A stretch of 40,705 nucleotides of DNA from Candidatus Melainabacteria bacterium (GTDB taxonomy: Bacteria > Cyanobacteriota > Vampirovibrionia > LMEP-6097), in the NCBI GenBank assembly GCA_005110385.1, contig DUDT01000023.1, positions 1-40,705 on the forward strand, written 5' to 3'. Numbering within the stretch: position 1 is the first letter of the stretch; the number at the start of each line of letters is the position of its first letter. A model generated the notes under the pieces. That model ran no database searches and was not told where the DNA came from. It was given only the letters and a program-made list of their open reading frames with translations. Below are positions 16,042 through 24,289 of this stretch, in pieces. Position numbers and translations under genes: made by a program.

Positions 16042-17505
16042 TCACTTAGTGGCATCATTAGCAGCATTTTTCTGCAGTAATTCATCATTTTTTAAAGACT
16101 TCTCTTCAAAACTACCAAGCTCCGCTAAATTAGAAAGAGTATCTATCAAATCAGCAGTCTTATCATTTCTTGTAGCACTATAATCTAGTCCTCTTTCTAT
16201 ATAATCAAACTCATTCCCTCGCATCCTTCTATCTGCGGACACACCATCTGAGATCATAGCTGCTTGATTTATACCAGATGCATTAAGATCTCCAGCCCCA
16301 ACCAGTGAACTTTTAGAAACAAATACACCTAAATTATTGGCACGCTTCGATATATCTAAACTTTTCTGTTCCACATCCTGACGAGCTTCTTCATTATCAA
16401 CAAATTCAGAATCATCCATCGATGAAAACCTTGCAAGATCAGAATTAGCTGCATCTAAATTAGATTCCGCTCCGGACTTCAGTGGAGTTAAAGCAGCAAC
16501 TCTAGATTGATAACCAGTTTCTTTTTTCTCAAGCTGGGTGATTTCAAGCTTCAAAGCCGAAAGTCCATCAGCAGTCTTAATAGTTTGAGGTTTAAAATCT
16601 ACAGCAGCACCTTTTTGATCATCAAAAGTTTTATCTTCTAAATAACCAGCCCAAGACTCATCCTTAATTTCATTCCACTGATTCCCAGTCTGCATAAGGA
16701 TCTGACCATCACCCTTAAGTCCCATGGTAACTGAACCCTTAGCTGTCTCACCGCCACGACTATAAGAATTTTTATCTACAGTTGCGATATCAGTCCTTCT
16801 AGCTCCACCTGCAGTGGCCTCACCAGTATGCTTGACATTATCACCAGCCCTTACGTAAATACCAGTCGTATAGAAAATCCCAGTGTCCTTACCTGTTTCA
16901 GTAGTGTTAAAAGTAAGCTCAGTACCATCTTCGAATTTTAAGGTAGAATCATCACCAAAATGGAAATCATAACCATTATTTCCATCGGCATCCTTCAGCA
17001 TATTCACGTGAGGGTCGCCCTCTATCTGCATTAACTGCTCACCAGCAGGGTTATAGACCTTAGTGGTGTGACCACCCTTATTCGTATCAGTTACGATCTT
17101 CATACCAGAATGAGTTGTGAATTCTGCTTCACCATTAGCATTTATAGAAGTTTTTATTTCTGTCTTAGCCTCTTCTGCTGCTAATTCAGTCTTTTTAGAA
17201 CTTATTTGAGACCTAACTGCTTGAAGCTCAATATTATTAGATGATAATTCACCATCATAAACTATTAATTCTGTCTGAGAGAGACTAACATCCATATTTG
17301 CTTGCTCGATATTAATGGATTTTAAAGTATTTTCACCATCTTCACGAGGTGAGTTTAAAATTTCTCTAGTCTCTGCGATACGATTAATAGTAGTGTCAAC
17401 ATCCGTTGAATTCGCGCTTATAGCCGCTGCATTCTGTGCCTGTACCTGACTATTTTCTGCAACGGTGTTCAGTGCATGCTGCGTAACCGAATTTATTGCT
17501 GACAT
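16042..17505 (-). CDS. DUF1521-like (self-cleaving, GDPHV motif) protein, paralogue B
   Basis: 487 residues, arranged as paralogue A: helical N-terminus with VDTTINRIAETREILNSPRE, central domain with MQIEGDPHVNMLKDADGN, and a helical C-terminus, but without the Thr/Ala-rich tail. The GDPHV site and the acidic DADGN and GDDSTLKFEDGTEL segments are retained, so both copies may be active. Flanking segments diverge more than the core, suggesting selection on the domain. The gene lies 96 bp upstream of paralogue A on the same strand, each with its own Shine-Dalgarno. Both genes sit between the two flagellins, so export by a flagellar-type apparatus is possible but unproven. Confidence 0.7.
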   Translation of the reverse strand: MSAINSVTQHALNTVAENSQVQAQNAAAISANSTDVDTTINRIAETREILNSPREDGENTLKSINIEQANMDVSLSQTELIVYDGELSSNNIELQAVRSQISSKKTELAAEEAKTEIKTSINANGEAEFTTHSGMKIVTDTNKGGHTTKVYNPAGEQLMQIEGDPHVNMLKDADGNNGYDFHFGDDSTLKFEDGTELTFNTTETGKDTGIFYTTGIYVRAGDNVKHTGEATAGGARRTDIATVDKNSYSRGGETAKGSVTMGLKGDGQILMQTGNQWNEIKDESWAGYLEDKTFDDQKGAAVDFKPQTIKTADGLSALKLEITQLEKKETGYQSRVAALTPLKSGAESNLDAANSDLARFSSMDDSEFVDNEEARQDVEQKSLDISKRANNLGVFVSKSSLVGAGDLNASGINQAAMISDGVSADRRMRGNEFDYIERGLDYSATRNDKTADLIDTLSNLAELGSFEEKSLKNDELLQKNAANDATK

Positions 17506-17557
17506 AATTGAACCTCAAGACCTTTCTAACAATAATTATTTAAAATTTAGTTAAGCT

Positions 17558-17582
17558 GTCATTCGTCCTCCTCAGCCTTGAA
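17558..17582. repeat. Core fragment of the 121-bp palindromic element
   Basis: 25 bp identical to 10116-10140 of copy 1 (ends in CCTCCTCAGCCTTGAA). It overlaps the last codons and the stop of the KefB-like gene. The terminal arms are absent. Confidence 0.6.
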
Positions 17583-19247
17583 CTTGTTTGTTCGACTACA
17601 TGCGCTTAAAAGATAACTAAAAGCCGTTCTTCCTAATTTTTCACCTACCGTAAATTCTTCATTTACTATCTCGTGAGCCCCAGCTTCATGAAAACTATGT
17701 TCATAGATCTGATATCTTGATCTAACGATAATATGTGCAGTCGGTGCTAAACGCTTAATATTATCAATAGTAGTTAAAACAGCATCATAGCTAGGAATAG
17801 TGATAATAACCAAATTAGCCAGCTCTAAGCCACTATGCTGAAGTACGTCTAACTGCCTTACATCACCCATATAAGTTTTAAATCCCTCTAGTTCAGCAGA
17901 ATCTAAAGAGTCTTTAGTAAGATCCATAATCGCAATTTCATCGAGGTATAAATCTTTAAGCTGCCTAGTAACTTCACGCCCAGCGGGACCATAACCTATA
18001 ACATAAATACGAGCTGGATTTGAACTTGAAGCTTCTGCATCAAGAAATTCACCTGACTTTTTATTATTTAAAAACTGCTGCACCTTGAGACCAATTCTAG
18101 GAGCGAATTTAATCATAAAAGGTGTAAAGAATAAACTTACGATAGTTACAGAAACTACAAGCTGCGACCAGTCATTACTCAACAATGAAGAGTCTTTAGC
18201 TATATCACTTAAAACAAAAGCAAACTCGCCAATCTGAGCTATAGAAAGAGCAGAAGCCACTGATATAGCAATACTATGACCAGATAAACTAAAAATCACA
18301 AAACTAATTAATGTCTTAGAAAGAATTACCGCAACACTGAGTAATATAACTAAAGCAAAATTGTTAAAGACCCAAACTGGGTCAGCAAGCATACCAGCGG
18401 AACCAAAAAATAGTGTCAAGAATAAAATCCTCAATGGTGCTATATCTGCTGTAATCTGAGTAGCAAAAGAAGAACTACCTAAAAGCATTCCCGCGATAAA
18501 GGCACCAATCGACGGTGAAATACCGATCTGATAAGCAGTCCAAGCAGAACCGATGCTGATAATAATCGCAAGCAAAATCGCCATCTCTCGATTATTATTT
18601 AAACTAAAAAGACTTAAAGCTGGTCCAGCAATTTTATTTAAAAATATATACAAAGCAAGAACCAATAGCAGAGCTGCACCTATAGTAAATAAAAAATTAT
18701 TCTGAAATTCACTTGCCACTGCATTATTAACAGAAATAAATGAAACTATCATAGTAAAAGGAATTACAGCGATATCCTGTAAAAGTAAAACCGCTGTCGA
18801 ATTTCTGCCATGCTGGCTATCTATTTCAGCCAAATCATTAAAAGTACGCAAGACTGTAGCAGTACTGCTTAAAGTAAATATAAGCCCAGCTAAAATAGCT
18901 ATCTTCATATTTAAACCATATAAAGATGAAACTGCTAGAAAAAAAAGAGGGGTTAGAATAATCTGTAAAGCCCCACCCCTAATAATTTTCAAAGGCAAAG
19001 ATTTAATTTTATCCCAAGAAAATTCAAGCCCTAAACTAAAAAGTAATAATGAAACACCAAGCTCAGCGATAGCCTCGATCTCAAGTGGGGATTTGATTAA
19101 CTGTAAACTACCTGGTCCACCAAGGACCATACCAGCTATAAGATAACCAATAATCGGACTCAATTTTAAGCGAATCGCGATAGCACCTAAAAGCAGTGAA
19201 GAACCTAAAAGGATACCGATATCAGTTAATAATTGCCAAAAATGCAT
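17559..19247 (-). CDS. KefB-type monovalent cation:proton antiporter with TrkA-N domain
   Basis: 562 residues. About twelve hydrophobic segments form the CPA2 Na+/H+ exchanger domain (residues 1-380; SPIIGYLIAGMVLGGPG and the AELGVSLLLFSLGLEF helix are typical). A Rossmann-type TrkA-N domain (about 412-530; RIYVIGYGPAGREVTRQL) would bind NAD(H) or a similar ligand. It moves K+ or Na+ against protons across the inner membrane. Whether it is glutathione-gated is not visible. The last residues, KFKAEEDE and stop, are encoded by a 25-bp stretch of the dispersed palindromic element, so the C-terminus has probably been replaced or extended. Confidence 0.88.
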   Translation of the reverse strand: MHFWQLLTDIGILLGSSLLLGAIAIRLKLSPIIGYLIAGMVLGGPGSLQLIKSPLEIEAIAELGVSLLLFSLGLEFSWDKIKSLPLKIIRGGALQIILTPLFFLAVSSLYGLNMKIAILAGLIFTLSSTATVLRTFNDLAEIDSQHGRNSTAVLLLQDIAVIPFTMIVSFISVNNAVASEFQNNFLFTIGAALLLVLALYIFLNKIAGPALSLFSLNNNREMAILLAIIISIGSAWTAYQIGISPSIGAFIAGMLLGSSSFATQITADIAPLRILFLTLFFGSAGMLADPVWVFNNFALVILLSVAVILSKTLISFVIFSLSGHSIAISVASALSIAQIGEFAFVLSDIAKDSSLLSNDWSQLVVSVTIVSLFFTPFMIKFAPRIGLKVQQFLNNKKSGEFLDAEASSSNPARIYVIGYGPAGREVTRQLKDLYLDEIAIMDLTKDSLDSAELEGFKTYMGDVRQLDVLQHSGLELANLVIITIPSYDAVLTTIDNIKRLAPTAHIIVRSRYQIYEHSFHEAGAHEIVNEEFTVGEKLGRTAFSYLLSACSRTNKFKAEEDE

Positions 19248-19316
19248 ATATTAAAGATAGTATCAGCTAATAGGTCTATTTGATCTAGAGGGCTTATCCC
19301 CCTAATAGCCTATACT

Positions 19317-19340
19317 TAAAGGTCTCTTCTCTACCGATAG
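19317..19340 (+). promoter_or_regulatory. Possible sigma-28-type promoter of second flagellin
   Basis: ACCGATAG at 19333-19340 matches GCCGATAA at 6 of 8 positions, and TAAA lies at 19317-19320. The 12-bp spacing is shorter than usual, so only the -10 half is persuasive. Confidence 0.3.
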
Positions 19341-19350
19341 TTTAGTACAT

Positions 19351-20310
19351 ATGGATGTCATTATAAATACCAATAATGCAAGCCTATTTGCCGCAAGGGC
19401 AGTCAGAAATGCTGCTAGCCAAGATGCTAAAAGTATAGAAAAATTAAGCAGCGGTCTTAGAATTAATCGCGCAGGTGATGATGCAGCTGGTCTTTCAATA
19501 AGTGAAAAATTAACTACCAAGCTAAGGGGTATTAGGCAGGCGGAAAGGAATATTAATGATGCTTTCGGTGTTTTAGATTATGCTTATTCTGGTGTAGAAT
19601 ACGCCAAGGAACAAGTTCAGAGAATTAGGGAATTATGGGTACAAGCAGAAAATGGTACTAATGGTATCGACGAAAAAGACTCTATACAAAGGGAAATTAA
19701 TGCAATAGTTGGATCTATCGTTCAGGCCCGTGATCCAGCTCTCCACCCAGAATATATAAAAGATCTCTTCCAAGGAGCCAATAATACGGTACAGGACGAA
19801 GGATATTTAAAAGTATTTCAAGTAGGTGCTGATGCAAATGATGTAATAGTCTTGGATTTTACTAATGGACCTAATCCTAGTAATGATACGCCAGATAATG
19901 CACTATCTCTTAGTGGTAATACGATCATACCAGGAAGTGCGGGTTTTGGCGCTATATCTAGTTTTGGTACTCTTTCGGTGGGCAGTAATATACAAGCATT
20001 TAACTCTGGCGGGACTAGTGGCGTTTACGTACCTAAGAACGGTTCTCTAAATAGTTTAGATACGATGTTAAAAAACCTAAACCGCATGACTTCTGTTATT
20101 AACAAATATCAAGCTAAATTTCAAAGTGCCTATGATAAATTACAAAGCGAGAAAATTAGTTACAGTGACTTTAAATCACAAATCACAGACGCAGATTACG
20201 CTCAAGTTAGCTCTGATTTCACCGCAGATCAAATTAGAAAACAATCTGCTGCAGCCGTATTAAGCCAAGCTAACGCACAGCCCTCGCTTGCCTTAAGTTT
20301 ATTACCATAA
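19351..20310 (+). CDS. Flagellin, second copy
   Basis: 319 residues. The N-terminal domain is close to consensus (IEKLSSGLRINRAGDDAAGL, about 31-50, then SEKLTTKLRGIRQAERN). The C-terminal domain contains DADYAQVSSDFTADQIRKQS and ends in QANAQPSLALSLLP. It is more canonical than the flagellin at 9017, whose DDSGG replaces DDAAG. The central region (about 130-230) is different, so the two may form distinct parts of one filament. No hook or chaperone genes are nearby. Confidence 0.93.
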   Translation: MDVIINTNNASLFAARAVRNAASQDAKSIEKLSSGLRINRAGDDAAGLSISEKLTTKLRGIRQAERNINDAFGVLDYAYSGVEYAKEQVQRIRELWVQAENGTNGIDEKDSIQREINAIVGSIVQARDPALHPEYIKDLFQGANNTVQDEGYLKVFQVGADANDVIVLDFTNGPNPSNDTPDNALSLSGNTIIPGSAGFGAISSFGTLSVGSNIQAFNSGGTSGVYVPKNGSLNSLDTMLKNLNRMTSVINKYQAKFQSAYDKLQSEKISYSDFKSQITDADYAQVSSDFTADQIRKQSAAAVLSQANAQPSLALSLLP

Positions 20311-20362
20311 TTTGATACTTTCAATTAATTATCAAGGCTTAGAATTAAATGCCTGCGATATT

Positions 20363-20444
20363 TTCTTGATTATAAAATAGCAGCCCATAATAAACATGTT
20401 CCGCAACTTTGAGGTGGAACATATAGCGGTAGTAGAATTAATTT
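20363..20444. repeat. Degenerate copy of the mntA upstream region
   Basis: CTTGATTATAAAATAGCAGC to the start of the MNT remnant matches 23460-23539 with scattered changes, including the TTCCGC...GTGGAA operator-like pair. It marks an older copy of the boundary now found at 23.48 kb. Confidence 0.65.
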
Positions 20445-20553
20445 ATGACTCTATCCAAAGAGGAAATCTTAAAAATACTCAGTGCTAAAAAGCCTTACCT
20501 AAAAAAATTCTGAATTTAAAACTCTTAGTAATTATATAAATGCTAAAGATGAA
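20445..20553 (+). pseudogene. Remnant of an MNT-domain antitoxin gene
   Basis: Starts ATGACTCTATCCAAAGAGG and follows mntA (23540) through the codons for LSAKKPYLK. It then jumps over roughly 110 bp, including the GSFAK..SDID catalytic site, to the stretch for EFKTLSNYINAKDE. It then ends in unrelated sequence. No functional nucleotidyltransferase can be made. This shows an earlier MntA/HepT unit existed at this site. Confidence 0.8.
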
Positions 20554-20606
20554 AAAAAATTCCCACCTCAGAGTACGATAAAGTAAAATAACGAGTATCG
20601 TACCCT

Positions 20607-21620
20607 ATGTTTTTATCAGACAAGACCAAAGAAAAATTAGACCAAAAGTTAAAAGAACTCAATTCTTGTAGACCAATCCCTCAGACAGTCTTATCAAAAA
20701 TACGCCAGCATTTTCAAATTGAAATGACCTATAACTCAAATGCTATTGAAGGAAATACATTAACTCTAAAAGAAACAGCTTGGGTTATACAAGAAGGTAT
20801 TACTATTAAAGGCAAAGCATTAAGAGATCATCTGGAAGCGAAGAACCAAAAAGAAGCATTGGATTTCCTCTATGAATTAATAGATTCAGAAAAACAAAAT
20901 ACAGTTTCAGAACGATTAATAAGGGAGATTCATCATTTAATTGTAAAAGAAACTGATTCTGATATTGCAGGAAAATACCGAGAAGGTAATGTCATTATTA
21001 CTGGGGCAGATCATACTCCCCCAGAAGGTTTCAAGGTAATCAATGAAATGCAAAATCTAATTAAATGGATTAAGGCTAATAAGAATAAATTACATCCCGT
21101 GGAATTAGCAGCCATAGTTCATCACAAGCTCGCCTATATCCACCCTTTCTGGGACGGTAATGGAAGGGTCTCTCGAATCATTATGAATATTTTCATTATG
21201 CATGCAGGTTTTCCCTTAGCGATAATTTTAAAGAATGATAGAAAAAGATATTACAGAGTTCTTTCAGAAGCAGATAAAGCTAATTACTCTCCATTCTGCG
21301 AATTTGTAGCTCAGTCAGTGATTAGATCTATGAACCTCTACTTAAAAATTCTCAAACCTAAACAAAAAAAAGCTGATAGATATATAAGCTTAGAAGAACT
21401 TGCAAAAGAAGGACCTTACTCTGTCAACTATTTACGCAAGCTTGCCACACAAGGGAAACTAGAAGCATTTAAAGAAGGACGAAATTGGTTATCTTCAAAG
21501 AGGGCTTTAGAAGAATATATTGAAACTATTGTTAATAAAGGAATCTCTGATTACGAGACTAGTAAAACTAAGAAGTTAGACTTCTCAAAGTCAATCCATG
21601 AGCAGTTAATGGAAGATTAA
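20607..21620 (+). CDS. Fic-domain protein with C-terminal HTH
   Basis: 337 residues. The N-terminal class II inhibitory motif SNAIEGN is at 44-50 and the Fic active site HPFWDGNGRVSR at 179-190, with all catalytic residues intact. The C-terminal ~55 residues (YISLEELAKEGPYSVNYLRK, about 268-287) look like an excisionase/MerR-type helix-turn-helix, suggesting autoregulation or targeting to DNA. Base composition matches the chromosome, unlike the Fic at 13175. The interrupted gene at 21622 begins just after its stop and may be its operon partner. Confidence 0.88.
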   Translation: MFLSDKTKEKLDQKLKELNSCRPIPQTVLSKIRQHFQIEMTYNSNAIEGNTLTLKETAWVIQEGITIKGKALRDHLEAKNQKEALDFLYELIDSEKQNTVSERLIREIHHLIVKETDSDIAGKYREGNVIITGADHTPPEGFKVINEMQNLIKWIKANKNKLHPVELAAIVHHKLAYIHPFWDGNGRVSRIIMNIFIMHAGFPLAIILKNDRKRYYRVLSEADKANYSPFCEFVAQSVIRSMNLYLKILKPKQKKADRYISLEELAKEGPYSVNYLRKLATQGKLEAFKEGRNWLSSKRALEEYIETIVNKGISDYETSKTKKLDFSKSIHEQLMED

Positions 21621-21621
21621 G

Positions 21622-22503
21622 ATAGACACAGAGCTTCAAGAATCAATAGATAAATTTAGAAAATTAACAGACGTAGCTCATGCTTGTTATGGAAATCCTA
21701 AGCATAAATTTAATACTCGACAAGAAGAAATAGCAAATCAGCTTTTCTTAAAAATATGCCTAACATTAGATGCTATAGATCAGATACTACCCAAAATAGA
21801 TCAAGAATTCGTTTTATTTAACCTGTCTTCGTTATGGATTTTCGCAAGAGTCTTAATGGAAGAGCAAATTACTTTTTCCTATCTATTCAATAAGACGCTT
21901 ACAGCAGAAGAAAAGGATTTTAGATTTGATCTCTATCTTTACCATGGGGTTGTTGAATATTACGAGTTACTAAAAAAAGCTAACACAGAAAATTTCAACG
22001 ATGATGAAAGCCTAAGAATTAAGAGATTAGAAGTGTTTGAAGAATGTGAAAAAAACATTGCGCTACGCAAGGCTGACCTAAATAAAAGCCCTTTTATAAA
22101 GAAAATACCAAAAGATAAAGATCATTACAGAGATAACGAAATCTTAGCAGGGAAATATCCAAAATATATAAAACCAGATAAACTCATTGTTGATCAATAT
22201 TCCAATGGTCCTACCCTTATATTCTCGAAGTGGGTTTAGACGTTAATCTCTCAAAGTAATCAATCTGTGGGCTATCCTGATACGTCAGTAGCATATATAT
22301 TAGGTTCTTCTTATATACACAGCTCTAACCTTGCTCTAGATAGGCTTTCTATCTTTGAGGAAAATTTAAAAGAACAAAATTATGACGACTTTAAAATAGT
22401 AATTAGCTTCATTAGGATGTACACTGGAATGTCTATAAAGCTCTACAGTGGAATTTTTAATATCTCTATATCAGAAAAAGATTTAGGTGATCTTGCGTTT
22501 TAG
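21622..22503 (+). pseudogene. Unknown (DUF5677-like?) gene, no standard start and internal amber stop
   Basis: One frame reads from just after the Fic stop to 22503, broken only by a TAG at 22237-22239. The part before it (about 205 codons; SLWIFARVLMEEQITFSYLF near residue 75) and the part after it (about 88 codons; YILGSSYIHSSNLALDRL) read like one helical protein of ~293 residues. The A-R-x-L-x-E segment recalls DUF5677 proteins, but this is weak. In-frame ATG appears only at 21856. Earlier candidate starts are ATA 21622 or ATT 21616 after GGAAG. It could be a decayed gene, an AUU/AUA-started gene or a read-through product. Confidence 0.55.
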
Positions 22504-22530
22504 AATATCGTTTTTTACCAACGGAATAAA
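22497..22530. repeat. Partial degenerate copy of the 200-bp direct repeat
   Basis: TTTTAGAATATCGTTTTTTA and the following bases resemble TTTTAGAGTATCGTTTTTTT at 23371/25181 and continue with a CCAACGGA/CCAATGGA match. Short and diverged. It fits an older boundary of the accreted island. Confidence 0.4.
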
Positions 22531-22543
22531 TCATTGAATAATT

Positions 22544-22831
22544 TCAATAAACGCCATCACTTCCCGAATGCCCACCGACATCGAGAAGAAGCAAAACCAA
22601 GTTTTTGTCTTGGTCAAAATTCCAGATAATCCTTAAATCCCCATCTATTCTTGAGCTATAATGTTTCCCTAATTTTCTGGTGTTTACCTTATGAGTTCTA
22701 AGAGCTGGATTAAAAGGGTCTTTGGCTAAAAATTGCAATGATTTATTCAAGACCTCAAGCTCCAGCCTCTTGTTTTCAATAAGCTTCTTAAGCTTTTTCG
22801 TAAAAAATTTAGAGGAATTTAGCTTATACAT
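22544..22831 (-). CDS. RelE/YafQ-like type II toxin (mRNA interferase)
   Basis: 95 residues. It has a RelE-fold pattern: an N-terminal helix pair rich in Lys, SLQFLAKDPFNPALRTHKV in the middle, then the catalytic strand YSSRIDGDLRIIW (about 62-74) and a C-terminal VGGHSGSDGVY ending in the usual Tyr. RelE toxins cleave mRNA at the ribosomal A site. It is encoded downstream of its antitoxin gene on the minus strand with a 40-bp gap. Confidence 0.82.
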   Translation of the reverse strand: MYKLNSSKFFTKKLKKLIENKRLELEVLNKSLQFLAKDPFNPALRTHKVNTRKLGKHYSSRIDGDLRIIWNFDQDKNLVLLLLDVGGHSGSDGVY

Positions 22832-22871
22832 GAATTAAGTGCAATATGGTTCTAAAGCCTGTGGATATGAA

Positions 22872-23174
22872 CTATTCTAAGAGTTTTTTCAAGGCATCAG
22901 GGTCTTTTCTGAAATCTAAGACATCAAAATCCCCATTCTTCATCTCTCTTAAGCTCTGTGCAATATTTTTTTCTGTCTCCAAATCAAGCAAAGGAATAAA
23001 CTCTTCTTTTGGGTTAGTGGTAAAAGCTAATTGAATATTGCCATTAACAAAGTTCTGAATTAACACTCTAACAATCTCATTGGATGATGAAAAGCCTAAA
23101 GCATCTGCCTTCTTTTTCAAAGCAGATTTTAGTTTTTGGCTTACTGGTATCTGAAGTTTAGAATCCTGCACCAT
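22872..23174 (-). CDS. Antitoxin of the RelE-like pair (RelB/RHH type)
   Basis: 100 residues. The N-terminal half (LQIPVSQKLKSALKKKADAL, about 7-26, then GFSSSNEIVRVLIQNFV) fits a ribbon-helix-helix DNA-binding domain. The acidic C-terminal tail would wrap the toxin. It precedes the toxin gene, the normal order. Upstream on the minus strand, GGGTATAATTAGGGTAT contains a -10 box (TATAAT) inside a GGGTAT direct repeat, which could be the autoregulatory operator. Confidence 0.75.
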   Translation of the reverse strand: MVQDSKLQIPVSQKLKSALKKKADALGFSSSNEIVRVLIQNFVNGNIQLAFTTNPKEEFIPLLDLETEKNIAQSLREMKNGDFDVLDFRKDPDALKKLLE

Positions 23175-23280
23175 AATACCCTAATTATACCCTTTTTGAT
23201 TACATTTCAATAATGATTTTTACAAAATCCCAAATAAATCTATGACTACGCTAGACCATTCAACCAATCTCTAAACTGTA

Positions 23281-23488
23281 ATAAACAGCAAGGCATGAGA
23301 GTTTAGGGGAAGCACTAACTAAAAGCCTTTCAAGCAAACGCACCCACCCCGGGGGAACGTAAAAAAACGATTTTAGAGTATCGTTTTTTTACTAATGGAT
23401 TTTCATAGCCTTCTCACCTATATCAAGCAAAAAGCTGCACTTTTCAGTGTAGCTTTTTGCTTGATTATAAAGTGGCAGCCCATAATAG
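23281..23488. repeat. ~200-bp direct repeat, left copy
   Basis: Nearly identical to 25092-25288. It contains two hairpins: GTAAAAAAACGAT/ATCGTTTTTTTAC (23359-23392) and ATCAAGCAAAAAGCTGCAC paired with GTGTAGCTTTTTGCTTGAT (23422-23465). The match ends at GTGGCAG, which in the right copy is the end of tRNA-Arg. This segment fills most of the 365-bp gene-free gap 23175-23539. Confidence 0.85.
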
Positions 23489-23493
23489 ACATG

Positions 23494-23514
23494 TTCCGCA
23501 ACTTTCAGGTGGAA
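23494..23514. promoter_or_regulatory. Operator-like inverted repeat before mntA
   Basis: TTCCGC and GTGGAA form an imperfect inverted repeat with a 9-bp gap, 25 bp before the mntA start. It is retained in the degenerate copy at about 20398-20420 although the gene there has decayed. A possible autoregulation site. Confidence 0.3.
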
Positions 23515-23539
23515 AATGTAGCAGTGGTAAAATTAATTT

Positions 23540-23851
23540 ATGACTCTATCAAAAGAGAAAATATTAAAAACACTCAGTGCTAAAAAGCCTTACCTAAAAG
23601 AGAAGTATGGCTTCAATGAAATTATGCTATTCGGCTCCTTCGCTAAAAATTCTGAAAATGAAAACAGCGATATAGATATAGCAGTGAAGCTTTCATCTGA
23701 ATTTAAAACTCTTAGTAATTATATAAATGCTAAAGATGAATTATCTGAGCTATTAGATAAGCGACCTATAGATCTTGTCTATTATAATCCAGAATTTTTA
23801 AATCCTATTATCATGATGGGGATTGAGATGGAGAAGATTATCATTGAATAA
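23540..23851 (+). CDS. mntA: MntA-like nucleotidyltransferase antitoxin
   Basis: 103 residues. Minimal nucleotidyltransferase: LFGSFAKNSENENSDIDIAV (about 31-50) holds the GSxxx...SDID signature with both metal-binding Asp residues. In characterised MntA-HepT pairs the MNT protein neutralises HepT by AMPylating a tyrosine near its active site. The gene overlaps hepT by 8 bp. A decayed relative lies at 20445. Confidence 0.9.
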   Translation: MTLSKEKILKTLSAKKPYLKEKYGFNEIMLFGSFAKNSENENSDIDIAVKLSSEFKTLSNYINAKDELSELLDKRPIDLVYYNPEFLNPIIMMGIEMEKIIIE

Positions 23852-24260
23852 AAATCTTATATCTAGCCTTACTATACTAGAAGCTATAGAAAAAATACTT
23901 ATCTATTCTAGTGAGTATCAATCATACAGTGATTTTCTCTGGGCTAATGACCAGAAAGATTTTAATGCTACGGCTAATTTATTAATAGCCATAGGGGAAG
24001 AAGTTAAAAACATTGATCATAATTTAAAGGAAAAATACTCTGAAGTATCTTGGACGAATATAGTCGGCATGCGAAATATCTTTTCACATAATTACAGAGG
24101 CATAGATGCTGAGCTGGTTTGGAATATAATTCATTCAGATCTTATACAGTTAAAAGATGTTTTTATCAGGATAGTTAAAGAATTAGACATTGAAACAGCC
24201 CTGCTAGAAAACATTTTAAATAGTGAGTTTTATAGGCATATTCGGTATTTGATTGATTAA
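23844..24260 (+). CDS. hepT: HepT-like HEPN ribonuclease toxin
   Basis: Start chosen at TTG 23844, which overlaps the mntA stop (TTGAATAA) and has GGAG ~10 bp upstream; 138 residues. The HEPN active site RNIFSHNY (R-x4-H followed by x-Y) lies near residue 83. The Tyr two residues after His is the expected AMPylation target of MntA. A longer frame from TTG 23823 would add MRWRRLS, less likely. HEPN toxins cleave RNA. It is convergent with the TIR gene. Confidence 0.87.
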   Translation: MNKNLISSLTILEAIEKILIYSSEYQSYSDFLWANDQKDFNATANLLIAIGEEVKNIDHNLKEKYSEVSWTNIVGMRNIFSHNYRGIDAELVWNIIHSDLIQLKDVFIRIVKELDIETALLENILNSEFYRHIRYLID

Positions 24261-24289
24261 ATAATCTATTTAAATATATTCTTTGACGC

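Noticed and set aside
22846-23034. Plus-strand 62-codon frame within the antitoxin gene
   Set aside because: Antisense shadow of the RelB-like gene with no ribosome binding site.
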